Shown: in pieces, positions 9,007 through 17,209 of the stretch | Position numbering within the stretch: position 1 is the first letter of the stretch | Layout: every line of letters begins with the position of its first letter | From: JALYTZ01 sp036559125 | Lineage (GTDB): Bacteria; Vulcanimicrobiota; Vulcanimicrobiia; Vulcanimicrobiales; Vulcanimicrobiaceae | Assembly: GCA_036559125.1 (NCBI GenBank) | Contig: DATBTT010000053.1 | Span: 82,844 to 146,843 of the forward strand | DNA: 64,000 nucleotides | Direction: 5' to 3' | Made by a program: the position numbers and the translations under genes | Notes under the pieces: generated by a model | Database searches by the model: none | Told to the model about the DNA's origin: nothing | What the model saw: the letters and a program-made list of their open reading frames with translations, nothing else

Positions 9007-9731
9007 TGCGCATCTATCACACGTCGGATCTGCACGACCATGGCGGCTTTGCGCGCCGGCTGCGCGAGTTGCGCGAACGCGACCCCGGCCTGCTTTTCGA
9101 TTGCGGCGATTCGTTACGCGGCAGTCAAACCGTTTACCATAAGCGCGAACCCATCATCGAGGAGATCGACGCCGCCGGATACGACGCGCAGGCGATCGGC
9201 AATCGGGAGTTTCACTACGTGTTCGGCCTCTTGCGCGCGCGCGCAAAACAGATGCACCATCCGTTGGTGTGCACCAATCTGCTCGATACAAAAGGGCGCG
9301 ACCTTCCGTTCGTGCGCTCGTTGATGCTCGAGCGCGACGGCGTCCGGGTGCACGTTCTGGGGCTGCTCGTCATGCAATATCCCGTGGGAAGCCCGTGGGA
9401 GCGGTTCTTCGGCTGGCGATTTCTCGCACCGCCCGAAGCGATCGCCGCGTACGCGAAGAACGTTCCCGAGGGCGACATGCTCGTCGTGCTCTCGCACGTC
9501 GGTTTATCGCTCGATCGCAAACTCGCGCTGGCGGTTCCGCGGATAGACCTGATTTTGGGTGGGCACAGTCACGACACGTTGGCGGAGCCGGCGTACGTGG
9601 GCGACGTTCCTATTCTGCATGCCGGACCGTACGGCCGCTACGTCTCGCGCACCGGGCTCGCATACGATGCGGGGGCGCGCCGATTTCGCATCACCGACTT
9701 CGCACTCGTGCCGCTGCTCGGCGCGGCATGA
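9006..9731 (+). CDS. Calcineurin-like metallophosphoesterase in the lpx operon (candidate UDP-diacylglucosamine hydrolase)
   Basis: 241 residues, no signal peptide, hence cytoplasmic. ATG 9006 overlaps the lpxB stop by one base. It resembles the catalytic domain of 5'-nucleotidase/UshA enzymes: metal motifs HTSDLHDHGG, FDCGDSLRG, AIGNREF, VLSHVG and GGHSHD. The third motif is normally GNHE/D; here the His is replaced by Arg (about residue 61). The family hydrolyses nucleotides or nucleotide sugars. No lpxH or lpxI is in this otherwise complete lipid A cluster, and the known LpxH and LpxG enzymes are also calcineurin-like, so this protein may supply that step. This is inference; a nucleotide-salvage role is the alternative. 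Confidence 0.7.
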   Translation: MRIYHTSDLHDHGGFARRLRELRERDPGLLFDCGDSLRGSQTVYHKREPIIEEIDAAGYDAQAIGNREFHYVFGLLRARAKQMHHPLVCTNLLDTKGRDLPFVRSLMLERDGVRVHVLGLLVMQYPVGSPWERFFGWRFLAPPEAIAAYAKNVPEGDMLVVLSHVGLSLDRKLALAVPRIDLILGGHSHDTLAEPAYVGDVPILHAGPYGRYVSRTGLAYDAGARRFRITDFALVPLLGAA

Positions 9732-10888
9732 CGCGCGCGCTGTTCGTGAGTAACGGCCACGGAGAGGAAGCGATCGCCGCGCGCATCGCTCGCGAACTAC
9801 TCCAGCTCGCGCCGGTGCAGTGCGATCATCTGGCGCTCGTCGGCCAGTTCGGGCATCCCTCGGTAATGCGCGACGTCGGGCCACGCGCGCGAATGCCCAG
9901 CGGCGGTCTGATCGCCATGGGAAACGTTCGCAACATCGTGCGCGACTTGCGGGCCGGACTGGTGGGACACACCCTCGCGCAGGTACGTTTCTTGCGGGCC
10001 GCGCGCGATTACGACGTGACGGTTGCCGTCGGCGACATCTACGCCCTGATCATGGCGCTGCAAACGCGAACGCCGGTGGTGTACGTCGGCACGGCAAAGA
10101 GCGTCTACGTCGCGCCCTACGGGCCGATGGAACGCAAGGTGCTGCGCCGCGCGCGCGCCATTTTCGTGCGCGACGCGCAGACCGCACGCAGCTTACGTGC
10201 GCGCGGCGTGGCCGCCGACGCACCCGGTAACGTGATCGTGGACTTATACGGCGACGGGCACGACGACCGCTTCGAACAGGCGGCCGGGGATTTCGCCCCG
10301 CTGCTCGGGCTTTTCCCCGGCAGCCGCCCTGCCGGCGCGTACGAGGACGCGCGGTTTTTATGCGCGATCGTGCGAGATCTCGCGGGCTCGCTGCCGCACG
10401 TGGGCGGCGTGCTTTCGATCGCTCCCGGACTTGATGTTGCCCGCTTCGCGCAGACCTTGGCGGCTGACGGCTGGCGCGTGGTGGAACGTGCGGACCCGGC
10501 GATGCCGCTGGTTGTGGCCGACGGCGAACGCGAACGGATTCGAGCGTGGTGCGCGGGAATTGGGCCGATCCTGGAACGGGCCACGATCGTGCTCGGCCAA
10601 GCGGGCACGGCGAACGAAGCCGCGGCCGGCGCGGGCGTGCCCGTCATGGCTTTCGAAATACCCGGCACGAAAAAAAGTGCGTGGTATCGCACGCGACAGG
10701 CCGCGTTATTAGGAGAAGCGCTACGCGTCGCACCCGGCACGCCCGAGCGCGCGTCATCCGAGGTGCGGGCCCTCCTTGCCGACGCGCCGGCTCGAGTTCG
10801 CATGGGCAGCGTGGGCCGCGAGCGGATGGGCGCACCGGGCGGCGCGCGCGCGATCGCACGTCGCATCGTGGAAATTGCCGAATGGTGA
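9728..10888 (+). CDS. LpxB-related glycosyltransferase-like protein (lipid-A-disaccharide synthase-related family)
   Basis: 386 residues, coupled to the previous gene by an ATGA overlap. The N-terminus (RALFVSNGHGEEAIAARIA) and the C-terminal GT-B part (GQAGTANEAAAGAGVPVMAFE) match the lipid-A-disaccharide synthase-related family known from cyanobacteria and Deinococcus (I recall it as TIGR03492). It is clearly distinct from the LpxB two genes upstream. Function unknown: a second lipid or glycolipid glycosyltransferase, or part of the step before LpxB. The conserved run lpxB, phosphoesterase, LpxB-like suggests the three act on the same substrate. Confidence 0.7.
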   Translation: MTRALFVSNGHGEEAIAARIARELLQLAPVQCDHLALVGQFGHPSVMRDVGPRARMPSGGLIAMGNVRNIVRDLRAGLVGHTLAQVRFLRAARDYDVTVAVGDIYALIMALQTRTPVVYVGTAKSVYVAPYGPMERKVLRRARAIFVRDAQTARSLRARGVAADAPGNVIVDLYGDGHDDRFEQAAGDFAPLLGLFPGSRPAGAYEDARFLCAIVRDLAGSLPHVGGVLSIAPGLDVARFAQTLAADGWRVVERADPAMPLVVADGERERIRAWCAGIGPILERATIVLGQAGTANEAAAGAGVPVMAFEIPGTKKSAWYRTRQAALLGEALRVAPGTPERASSEVRALLADAPARVRMGSVGRERMGAPGGARAIARRIVEIAEW

Positions 10889-12099
10889 ACCGGCAACTCG
10901 GCGTGCGGATCATGCCGTGGGCGCTGGCGTTCACGTTTTTCGTCGTCCCGCTTTTCCCGTCGTTCATCGCCTTGACCGCGGTAACGATACCGGGTGTTTC
11001 GCTCGTACCGCCGCGCGTTTCGATCGCGCTGTTAGGGATCGTTGCGGCGATCGCGATATACGCGCTGGTTATGCTCGTTCGGCCCCCGCGCGAACGGCCG
11101 CCGACGCTCGTCCCGCTCGTGCTCTGGCTCGGGGCGGCGCTTTTGGCGGCGGTGCTCGGCTTCGACCCGCGGGGCGGAGCGCTCTTCATCGGAATCTTCG
11201 GCTTATCGGTGGTGTGGCATCTTTGCGTGCTGCGCTTCTATCGCGCGCCGGGCGTCGCGCGCGCCATCTTTTGGAGCTACCTGCTTTCAGGCGCGATCGC
11301 GTCGTTTGCCGCGATCGTCATGATTCTCACGCGACGGCCCGCCGACGAGTACACCATCGGCCACGGGCGCGCGATCGGGACGTTCATTTTGCCGGGCGAA
11401 CTCGCCGGCTATCTCATCATCTTCTTGCCCGTCGCCTACGGCGTCGCGCGCGTCAGCCGGAGTGCGGCTTTGCGCGCGCTTGCGTGGAGCGCGCTCGCGC
11501 TGGGCTCAGCCGCCTTTGTGCTCACGTTCTCGCGCGCGGGTTGGATGGGATTTGCCGCCGCGGTGGCGTTTTTTGTGTTCTTCACGCAACGCGTGCGCCG
11601 GCGCTATGCGCTCGCGGTCCTCGCCGCAGGCACGGTGGCGGTGCTGGTGGCATTCAACGTGCATCACAATCCTTCGGAAAATTACACGCGGCTGTCGATT
11701 TGGCAGGCGGCGCTCGAGATCATGCGGCGCTTCCCGCTCACCGGCGTGGGACCGTTCGATTTCGCGCGCATTTACCCGCTGGTTCGTTTGCCCGACGGCG
11801 ATCCGACCGCGTTTCACGCGCACGGTTTTTTGCTGACGATCTTCGCCGAGACCGGTTTGGTCGGCGTGCTCGCCGTGCTGTACGCGTGGTGGCGTTTCGT
11901 GATCGCGCTGCGCGCTCGTTTGCGCTCCGCTCCGCGCGGCTACGCACTGCTGGCCTATGCGGTCGCAGCGGGACTCGTCGGCACGTGGGTGCAAGGCCTC
12001 ATCGATACCGTGAGCGTGGTGATTTTTGGGCTTTGGCTACCGTCTATGGCTCTGGCGCTGGCGTGCGCGAGCGACGGGCTCGCAGAGGATCCGCTTTGA
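10882..12099 (+). CDS. O-antigen ligase/polymerase-like membrane protein (Wzy/WaaL family)
   Basis: About 405 residues, polytopic, roughly ten or more membrane segments. The Wzy_C-type core is visible: GHGRAIGTFILPGELAGYL, LTFSRAGWMGFAAAV and the large loop with LSIWQAALEIMRRFPLTGVGPFDF ending in FHAHGFLLTIFAETGLVGV, with the conserved His-containing segment. Such proteins ligate O-antigen to lipid A-core or polymerise glycans at the periplasmic face. ATG 10882 is followed at once by GTG 10885, whose GTGA overlaps the upstream stop like other junctions here. Its place between lpxB-like and lptC genes fits a WaaL role, but polymerase and ligase cannot be separated by sequence alone. Confidence 0.8.
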   Translation: MVNRQLGVRIMPWALAFTFFVVPLFPSFIALTAVTIPGVSLVPPRVSIALLGIVAAIAIYALVMLVRPPRERPPTLVPLVLWLGAALLAAVLGFDPRGGALFIGIFGLSVVWHLCVLRFYRAPGVARAIFWSYLLSGAIASFAAIVMILTRRPADEYTIGHGRAIGTFILPGELAGYLIIFLPVAYGVARVSRSAALRALAWSALALGSAAFVLTFSRAGWMGFAAAVAFFVFFTQRVRRRYALAVLAAGTVAVLVAFNVHHNPSENYTRLSIWQAALEIMRRFPLTGVGPFDFARIYPLVRLPDGDPTAFHAHGFLLTIFAETGLVGVLAVLYAWWRFVIALRARLRSAPRGYALLAYAVAAGLVGTWVQGLIDTVSVVIFGLWLPSMALALACASDGLAEDPL

Positions 12100-12647
12100 G
12101 CGCGCGCTGGGGCGGCTTGCTCCTGGTCGTGGCTTTGGCGGCGTGCAATCCGCGTCCGGAGCACGCCTTGCAAGCCACGCCGTCGCCCGTGCCGAGTGCC
12201 GACGCGACCCTCCTTCCGATTCGCATCATCGGGAAGGGAACGGCAAAGCGCCAGGTCGTCATCGTCGAGCAACAGGGCAATCGCAAGCTCTACGAATTGC
12301 ACGCCAAGTCGTACACGAGTAATTCCACCCAAACGGTCGCGGAGGCGCGCTTTTCGCAAACGCAGGTAACGTTTTATGATAAGAGCGGCTCGACGCTGGT
12401 GGCGCGCGCGCCGACGACCACGGTGGACGAGCGGCGTCGCGAGGTCGTCATGACCGGCGGAGTCCACGCCACCTCGAGCACGGGGATGACGCTTACCTGC
12501 GACCAACTCACCTACAACAGCCACACGGGAATGCTTCACGGCGAGGGCAACGTGCACATGACGAAGACCGACCACGGCGTATCGAACTCGGCGTTCGGAA
12601 ACAGCTTCGATTCCGACGTAAAGCTGACGAAGATGCAGATGCATTAG
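12096..12647 (+). CDS. lptC: LptC-like LPS export lipoprotein
   Basis: 183 residues, starting at TTG 12096 which forms a TTGA overlap with the previous stop. N-terminal lipoprotein-like signal (LLLVVALAACNPRPEH) then a beta-jellyroll LptC/OstA-type domain: FSQTQVTFYDKSGSTLVARAPTTTVDERRREVVMTGGV..., with alternating strands and a final GMLHGEGNVHMT motif. LptC links the LptB2FG transporter to the periplasmic bridge. E. coli LptC is anchored by a membrane helix; a Cys at the lipobox here suggests lipid anchoring instead. lptB and lptF/G follow directly. Confidence 0.85.
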   Translation: MSARWGGLLLVVALAACNPRPEHALQATPSPVPSADATLLPIRIIGKGTAKRQVVIVEQQGNRKLYELHAKSYTSNSTQTVAEARFSQTQVTFYDKSGSTLVARAPTTTVDERRREVVMTGGVHATSSTGMTLTCDQLTYNSHTGMLHGEGNVHMTKTDHGVSNSAFGNSFDSDVKLTKMQMH

Positions 12648-13405
12648 TGGCGAGCGTACAGGCGCCCGCGACGAGGCAGATCGTTCTGCGCGATTTGGTC
12701 AAGCGGTACGGCGAGCGCGCGGTCGTCAACGGCATAAGCGCCGAAGTCGGCACGAGCGAAGTCGTCGGACTGCTCGGTCCAAACGGCGCGGGCAAGACGA
12801 CGACGTTTTACATGGTCGTTGGTCTCGTAAAACCCGACGCGGGCACCGTCCTGCTCGACAACGAGGACGGGGCGCTGGATTTGACGTCGGCACCGATGTA
12901 TCAGCGCGCCCGCCGCGGCATCGGATACCTCGCGCAGGAAAACTCGATCTTTCGCAAACTTTCGGTCGGCGACAACATTCGCCTGATCTGGCAGATGAAC
13001 AACGTTCCCAAAGAGGAGCAGGAAGAGCGTTTGCCCGCGTTGCTGGAGGAATTCGGCCTGCTCAAGTTCGTAAATGCGCGCGGCGACAGTCTCTCCGGCG
13101 GCGAGCGTCGCCGCGTTGAGATCGCGCGCGCGATCGCGACCGAGCCCGCCTTCTTGTTGCTCGACGAACCGTTTACCGGCATCGATCCGATCGCCGTGGC
13201 CGATATTCAAACGATGATCCGGCAGCTTCGCGATCGCGGGCTCGGGGTGTTGATCACCGACCATCAGGTTCGCGAGACGCTCGCGATCGTAGACCGCGCC
13301 TACATTTTGAACAACGGCAAGATCGAGGTGTCCGGCACCGCCCAAGAAGTGCTCGATAGCCCGATCGCTCGCCAGTTTTACTTGGGCGAAGGGTTCCGCT
13401 TGTAG
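12647..13405 (+). CDS. lptB: LptB, ATPase of the LPS export ABC transporter
   Basis: 252 residues from GTG 12647, one-base overlap with the lptC stop. ABC ATPase signatures: Walker A GPNGAGKTTT (Lys about 50), ABC signature LSGGERRRVEIARA, Walker B FLLLDEPFTGIDPI, and H-loop VLITDHQVRETL, all characteristic of LptB. The C-terminus ends QFYLGEGFRL, near-identical to the LptB consensus ending. It energises extraction of LPS from the inner membrane. Confidence 0.95.
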   Translation: MASVQAPATRQIVLRDLVKRYGERAVVNGISAEVGTSEVVGLLGPNGAGKTTTFYMVVGLVKPDAGTVLLDNEDGALDLTSAPMYQRARRGIGYLAQENSIFRKLSVGDNIRLIWQMNNVPKEEQEERLPALLEEFGLLKFVNARGDSLSGGERRRVEIARAIATEPAFLLLDEPFTGIDPIAVADIQTMIRQLRDRGLGVLITDHQVRETLAIVDRAYILNNGKIEVSGTAQEVLDSPIARQFYLGEGFRL

Positions 13406-14529
13406 TGCGCCGGCCCGGAGGCACGCCTCTGCGCTTCACGATTCTGGACCGGTACCTGCTCTCCGAGCTCGCCGGCCCGTTTTTGTTCGCGCTGTCGGCC
13501 TTCGTGCTCATCTTCGCGGCCGCGCAGATTCTCGCGATCGGCCGCGCGGTCTCCGACGCGCACGCGCCGCTGATCGCCGCGGTGGAAGTCTTTCTGTGGC
13601 AACTACCCTACATCGTCGTCGAGGTGATCCCGATGGCGATGTTGCTGGGCACGCTGTTGGCCATGCAGCGGCTTTCGGGCGAGAGCGAAATAACCGCGAT
13701 GAATGCCGGCGGGATTACGTTTGCGCGTATAATCGCGCCGCTGCTGGCGGCGGGGTTGCTCCTGTCGCTCGTGACGCTGGTCCTGCAAGAGGGCGTGGTA
13801 CCCTACGCCAACGATCGCGTCACCGAGATTCAGAACATCGTCATCAACCACACGAGCGTTTTCGGCCAGGACCTCACGGTGCGCGCTCCGCTGCCCAACA
13901 ACGCCGGTTTTCAAGAAACCATCGCGCAAGGGGTCGAGCAGCATTCGCAGGCGCTCTTAAACGTCACCATCGTTCAGTACGACGCCCAGAATCATCCAAC
14001 GCGCGTGCTCTTTGCCGACCGCGCGGAATTCGCTGCGAATCGCTGGACACTTCAGAACGTCAGCGCGTATGCTTTCGCAAAGGACGGCACCGTAACCGTC
14101 GAGCCCGACACGCCGCAGTTGCAGGTCGATATCGGCGAAAGGCCAACCGATATCATCAAGCGCGTGGCGCAGGACAATCCCAACGCGATGAGCCGCTCTA
14201 CCATTGCCGATATCGTCCGCTCCGGGCAGCTCACGCCGTCGGAATACAAGAAATACGTCACGACGTATTGGCAGAAGTTGGCCCAGCCGTTCGCGTGTTT
14301 CGTTTTCACGCTCGTCGCCGTGCCCTTCGGTATTCGGTCGGTTCGCGGCGGCGGGAGTACGTCGATCGGCTTCGGTCTCGCGTTGTTGATCATTTTCATT
14401 TACTACATCGTGCTAACGATATTCTCGTACGTCGGGGAGGCGCTCGTGCCGATAGCCGCGCTCGTCGCGTGGATGCCGAACATCATCTTCACCGCGATCG
14501 GTCTGCGCCGCTTGCAGAAAGCGGCTTGA
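13405..14529 (+). CDS. LptF/LptG family LPS export permease
   Basis: 374 residues from GTG 13405 (one-base overlap with lptB). YjgP/YjgQ family: starts LRFTILDRYLLSELAGPFLFALSAF, three membrane segments, a periplasmic jellyroll domain (about 130-265), then three C-terminal membrane segments (SVRGGGSTSIGFGLALLIIFIYYI). Proteobacteria use a heterodimer of LptF and LptG; only one permease gene is present here, so either it homodimerises or the partner is encoded elsewhere. Confidence 0.92.
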   Translation: MRRPGGTPLRFTILDRYLLSELAGPFLFALSAFVLIFAAAQILAIGRAVSDAHAPLIAAVEVFLWQLPYIVVEVIPMAMLLGTLLAMQRLSGESEITAMNAGGITFARIIAPLLAAGLLLSLVTLVLQEGVVPYANDRVTEIQNIVINHTSVFGQDLTVRAPLPNNAGFQETIAQGVEQHSQALLNVTIVQYDAQNHPTRVLFADRAEFAANRWTLQNVSAYAFAKDGTVTVEPDTPQLQVDIGERPTDIIKRVAQDNPNAMSRSTIADIVRSGQLTPSEYKKYVTTYWQKLAQPFACFVFTLVAVPFGIRSVRGGGSTSIGFGLALLIIFIYYIVLTIFSYVGEALVPIAALVAWMPNIIFTAIGLRRLQKAA

Positions 14530-14535
14530 AGCTCG

Positions 14536-15474
14536 ATGAGCGTTGCCGATTTCTTTCGCGGCGTCGGACTCGTGCTCTTCATCGTAGCGTTGGCGGGCGC
14601 GATTGCGTACGTCGGCGACCGGGTCGGGCATCAGGTAGGTCGCAAGCGCCTCACGCTCTTCAACATACGCCCCCGTTACACGTCGACCATCATCGCGGTC
14701 GGGACGGGCATGATCATCGCGCTCGTCGTCACTCTCGCAGCCATTTTTGCAAATCAAGAAGTCAAGCTCGCGTTCTTTCATTTAAACGCGATCAATCAGC
14801 AGATTCAATCCCTGCAAGCCCGCGCGCACGAACTCGAAAACAAGGTCAACAATAGCCGCGTCGTTGCCACGACCGACACCCTGATGTGGCCGGCGATCGC
14901 GCGCATACCGCAAAACACGACGCCCGCGAAGCGCACGCAGATCGTGCAGCAGTATTATAAGGACACCGTGCATGCGGTAGATCAAACCTGGACGAAGTTC
15001 GGACTCAAACCGTACAAGCCGCCGAGCGATATCGATCGAAAACTCGAAGAGCTTGCGAACGGTGCCAAGACGCAGGCCGCCCTCGCGCAGAGCGACGTGC
15101 TGTTGCTCACGACCGCCGGCCAAAACCTGTACGAAAAAGATCGCATTCAATTCGAGATCAACGGCGTTTTGGACAAGTTGGTCTACCGCGCCGGCGAGCC
15201 GATCGCCCAACTCACGATTGCGGCGAACAAGAACTTCAACATCAACGCCGCTTACCAGCAGCTCTTCCTCGACGTTCAGCGCGAGGCCAATCGCCGCGGG
15301 CTTCCGCAATACTTCGAAACGATCACGTCGGTGCGTTCGCTGCAGGTTCCCGCGCGGATGCAGCGCACGGTGAGCCAGGGCAGCGGGACCTACGTGCTGA
15401 CCGCGTTTGCCGGCGCCGATATCTACCCCAGCACGGGCATCTCGATCGTCGTAACGTTGGCCAAATCGCCGTGA
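14536..15474 (+). CDS. DUF3084 family membrane protein
   Basis: 312 residues. Two N-terminal membrane helices flank the family signature YVGDRVGHQVGRKRLTLFNI followed by RPRYTSTIIAVGTG; a coiled coil follows (QQIQSLQARAHELENKV) and then a soluble C-terminal domain. I know this family from cyanobacteria and Deinococcus, usually near envelope genes, without a known function. Six bases after the LPS permease, so probably the same transcript; a role in envelope biogenesis is likely but unproven. Confidence 0.8.
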   Translation: MSVADFFRGVGLVLFIVALAGAIAYVGDRVGHQVGRKRLTLFNIRPRYTSTIIAVGTGMIIALVVTLAAIFANQEVKLAFFHLNAINQQIQSLQARAHELENKVNNSRVVATTDTLMWPAIARIPQNTTPAKRTQIVQQYYKDTVHAVDQTWTKFGLKPYKPPSDIDRKLEELANGAKTQAALAQSDVLLLTTAGQNLYEKDRIQFEINGVLDKLVYRAGEPIAQLTIAANKNFNINAAYQQLFLDVQREANRRGLPQYFETITSVRSLQVPARMQRTVSQGSGTYVLTAFAGADIYPSTGISIVVTLAKSP

Positions 15475-15887
15475 GCGGCGCGATGGTGCTTGGGGTCGAT
15501 CCCGGAACCCGTAAAGCGGGATACGCCATTGCCGATTCCACGGGGCGGGCGCTCGAACTGGGCATCGAGCCGGTCGAGACCCTCCTCGAACGTCTGCGCC
15601 AGCTCGCGGGCACGCACTCGATAATCGCGGTGGCCCTAGGGCGGGGCACCAACGCCTTGCCCGTTCGCGACCAGATCCGGTCGCTTGGCCTGCCGGTCCA
15701 CCTCATCGACGAGTCGGAAACGACCTTGCAGGCGCGCGGTCTCTACTTTGCGGACCATCCGCCGCGGGGTTGGCGGCGCCTCATTCCGCTGGGCCTGCAG
15801 CTCCCGCCGCGGCCGATCGACGACTATGCTGCCCTCTTGATAGCGCGCCGCTTCATCGAACGGGGGGCGAGCGCCCCCGCGTCGTAA
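15471..15887 (+). CDS. RuvX/YqgF-like RNase H-fold nuclease
   Basis: 138 residues from GTG 15471 (GTGA overlap); ATG 15483 is an alternative. The N-terminal VLGVDPGTRKAGYAIAD is the YqgF/RuvC-type first strand with catalytic Asp, followed by VALGRGTNALPVRDQI and VHLIDESETTLQARGLYF, where Glu and Asp/Glu residues of the active site lie, and DDYAALLIARRFI near the end. YqgF matures the 16S rRNA 5' end. The sequence is more divergent than typical RuvX (no canonical P-R/N-G-S motif), so it may be a paralogue with its own target. Confidence 0.75.
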   Translation: MSGAMVLGVDPGTRKAGYAIADSTGRALELGIEPVETLLERLRQLAGTHSIIAVALGRGTNALPVRDQIRSLGLPVHLIDESETTLQARGLYFADHPPRGWRRLIPLGLQLPPRPIDDYAALLIARRFIERGASAPAS

Positions 15888-15899
15888 CTATATCGTCCG

Positions 15900-15939
15900 C
15901 TTCTAGTAGCCGATACTAGAAGATGCCCGCTTTTGCGGG
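15900..15939 (+). promoter_or_regulatory. Two consecutive perfect hairpins before an outer membrane protein gene
   Basis: First hairpin: arm CTTCTAGTA (15900-15908), 5-base loop, perfectly complementary arm TACTAGAAG (15914-15922). Second hairpin: CCCGC (15926-15930), loop TTTT, GCGGG (15935-15939). The ribosome-binding site AGGAGAGGA of the next gene follows at 15941. No U-tract follows the first stem. Together they may end the long lpx-lpt transcript or act as a leader controlling the next gene. Confidence 0.5.
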
Positions 15940-15949
15940 TAGGAGAGGA

Positions 15950-17209
15950 ATGATGATTCGCTTCGCTCGCTTTGCCTTAGCCGCAGCGCTCGTTGTAGCG
16001 CTGTGCTTCGGCGCGCGGGCGTTTGCTGCGTTCCCTCCGACCGCGCACCTCTCGTATAATCGCGTGTTCGATCGGACGAACGCATCGTTTTTGCGAGCCG
16101 CGGTCGCGATGTTGCCGTCGACGAATCTGATTAGCGACAGCGCCTTCGGCATCGACGTCGAACTCCCGATCTTTATGCGCACGTCGGCGACCAAAGCGCT
16201 CTACGACGGAAGCGGTGCGGTTCGTTTGGCCGAGAATCTGCAGCGATTGAACGTGAGCGCGGTCGACGAAACGCCGTGGGTTACCGGACTGACGTTCCGT
16301 ATGCACGGCGCGAAAATCCAGATGCAGTATCAAACCGTCGATGCCGCCAGCACGGCCCCAAGCCGCGCCGCTGCGCGCGTCGCGATGCCGCCGGTCGTTC
16401 CGAACGAGTTCGCATCGTTAAACGTCGCCGGGTACGCGCCCTCGTTCTCATACTCATCGCAGGCACCGTTCTCAACCGCGACGCCGGGAAATTTCTATGC
16501 GCCGTTCTCCACCGCGCCCCAAGCGATCGCGCAACGGCTGACGTTGCCCGTTCGCATCGGACCCGTGCGCTTGTCGAATACGCTCGAAGAATCCGCGCTG
16601 CCCAATCGCTCGGCGAGTTCGTTCGACGCGATGAGCCAATGCGGCACCGCCGATCCTAACGGGGCATGCGCGGCCTTGCATCAGCAAGATAACCGGTTAG
16701 CCGCCGGCACGTCGTTCAACGTGCGCGCCGGAGCGCGCCGCGTCAACCTCAACGTAACCGGCTCGGTCGAACGGCAATCGCTTCCGGACGACACGTCGTT
16801 CCCGTATCTTCCGCTCGACCCGCAAGCTCCGCAGGCTTCCACCCAGGCGGCGCCGCTGGGCGGCGGTAGCGCGATCTCCTATCCCAATCTCGTCGACGTT
16901 ACCAAACACGGGCTAAATGCGAATCTCGCCGTGCCGGTGGCCAATCACCTTACCGTAAATCTCGGTTACGATACGCAGCACTTTCAGGGCGGGTACAACG
17001 CCGCAACGTCGACCGGAAACGCGTCCACGCTGATACCCGGCATCGACGCGCGCAAGGATACCTATCTCGGCAACATCACCTATCAATTGCCGCACACGAA
17101 TAGCGCGATCACGTTCTCGGCGCGCCAATATCGCTATCAAGATAATTTCGTCCCGAACCTCAACCTCACGCAGACCCGCGCCGACGTCAATTTCACGGTG
17201 AAATTCTGA
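15950..17209 (+). CDS. Secreted, probable outer membrane beta-barrel protein of unknown function
   Basis: Start at ATG 15950, after AGGAGAGGA. 419 residues. Signal peptide at 1-30 (FALAAALVVALCFGARAFAA). The rest lacks further hydrophobic helices, is rich in Asn, Thr, Ser and aromatic residues, and the last part shows alternating strand patterns (HLTVNLGYDTQHFQ, NITYQLPHTNSAITFSARQY, RADVNFTVKF) ending in Phe, as in BamA-inserted barrels. I do not recognise a family. The following TPR and glycosyltransferase genes overlap it, so the three likely form one operon, perhaps for a surface glycan or glycoprotein; that is inference. Confidence 0.6.
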   Translation: MMIRFARFALAAALVVALCFGARAFAAFPPTAHLSYNRVFDRTNASFLRAAVAMLPSTNLISDSAFGIDVELPIFMRTSATKALYDGSGAVRLAENLQRLNVSAVDETPWVTGLTFRMHGAKIQMQYQTVDAASTAPSRAAARVAMPPVVPNEFASLNVAGYAPSFSYSSQAPFSTATPGNFYAPFSTAPQAIAQRLTLPVRIGPVRLSNTLEESALPNRSASSFDAMSQCGTADPNGACAALHQQDNRLAAGTSFNVRAGARRVNLNVTGSVERQSLPDDTSFPYLPLDPQAPQASTQAAPLGGGSAISYPNLVDVTKHGLNANLAVPVANHLTVNLGYDTQHFQGGYNAATSTGNASTLIPGIDARKDTYLGNITYQLPHTNSAITFSARQYRYQDNFVPNLNLTQTRADVNFTVKF

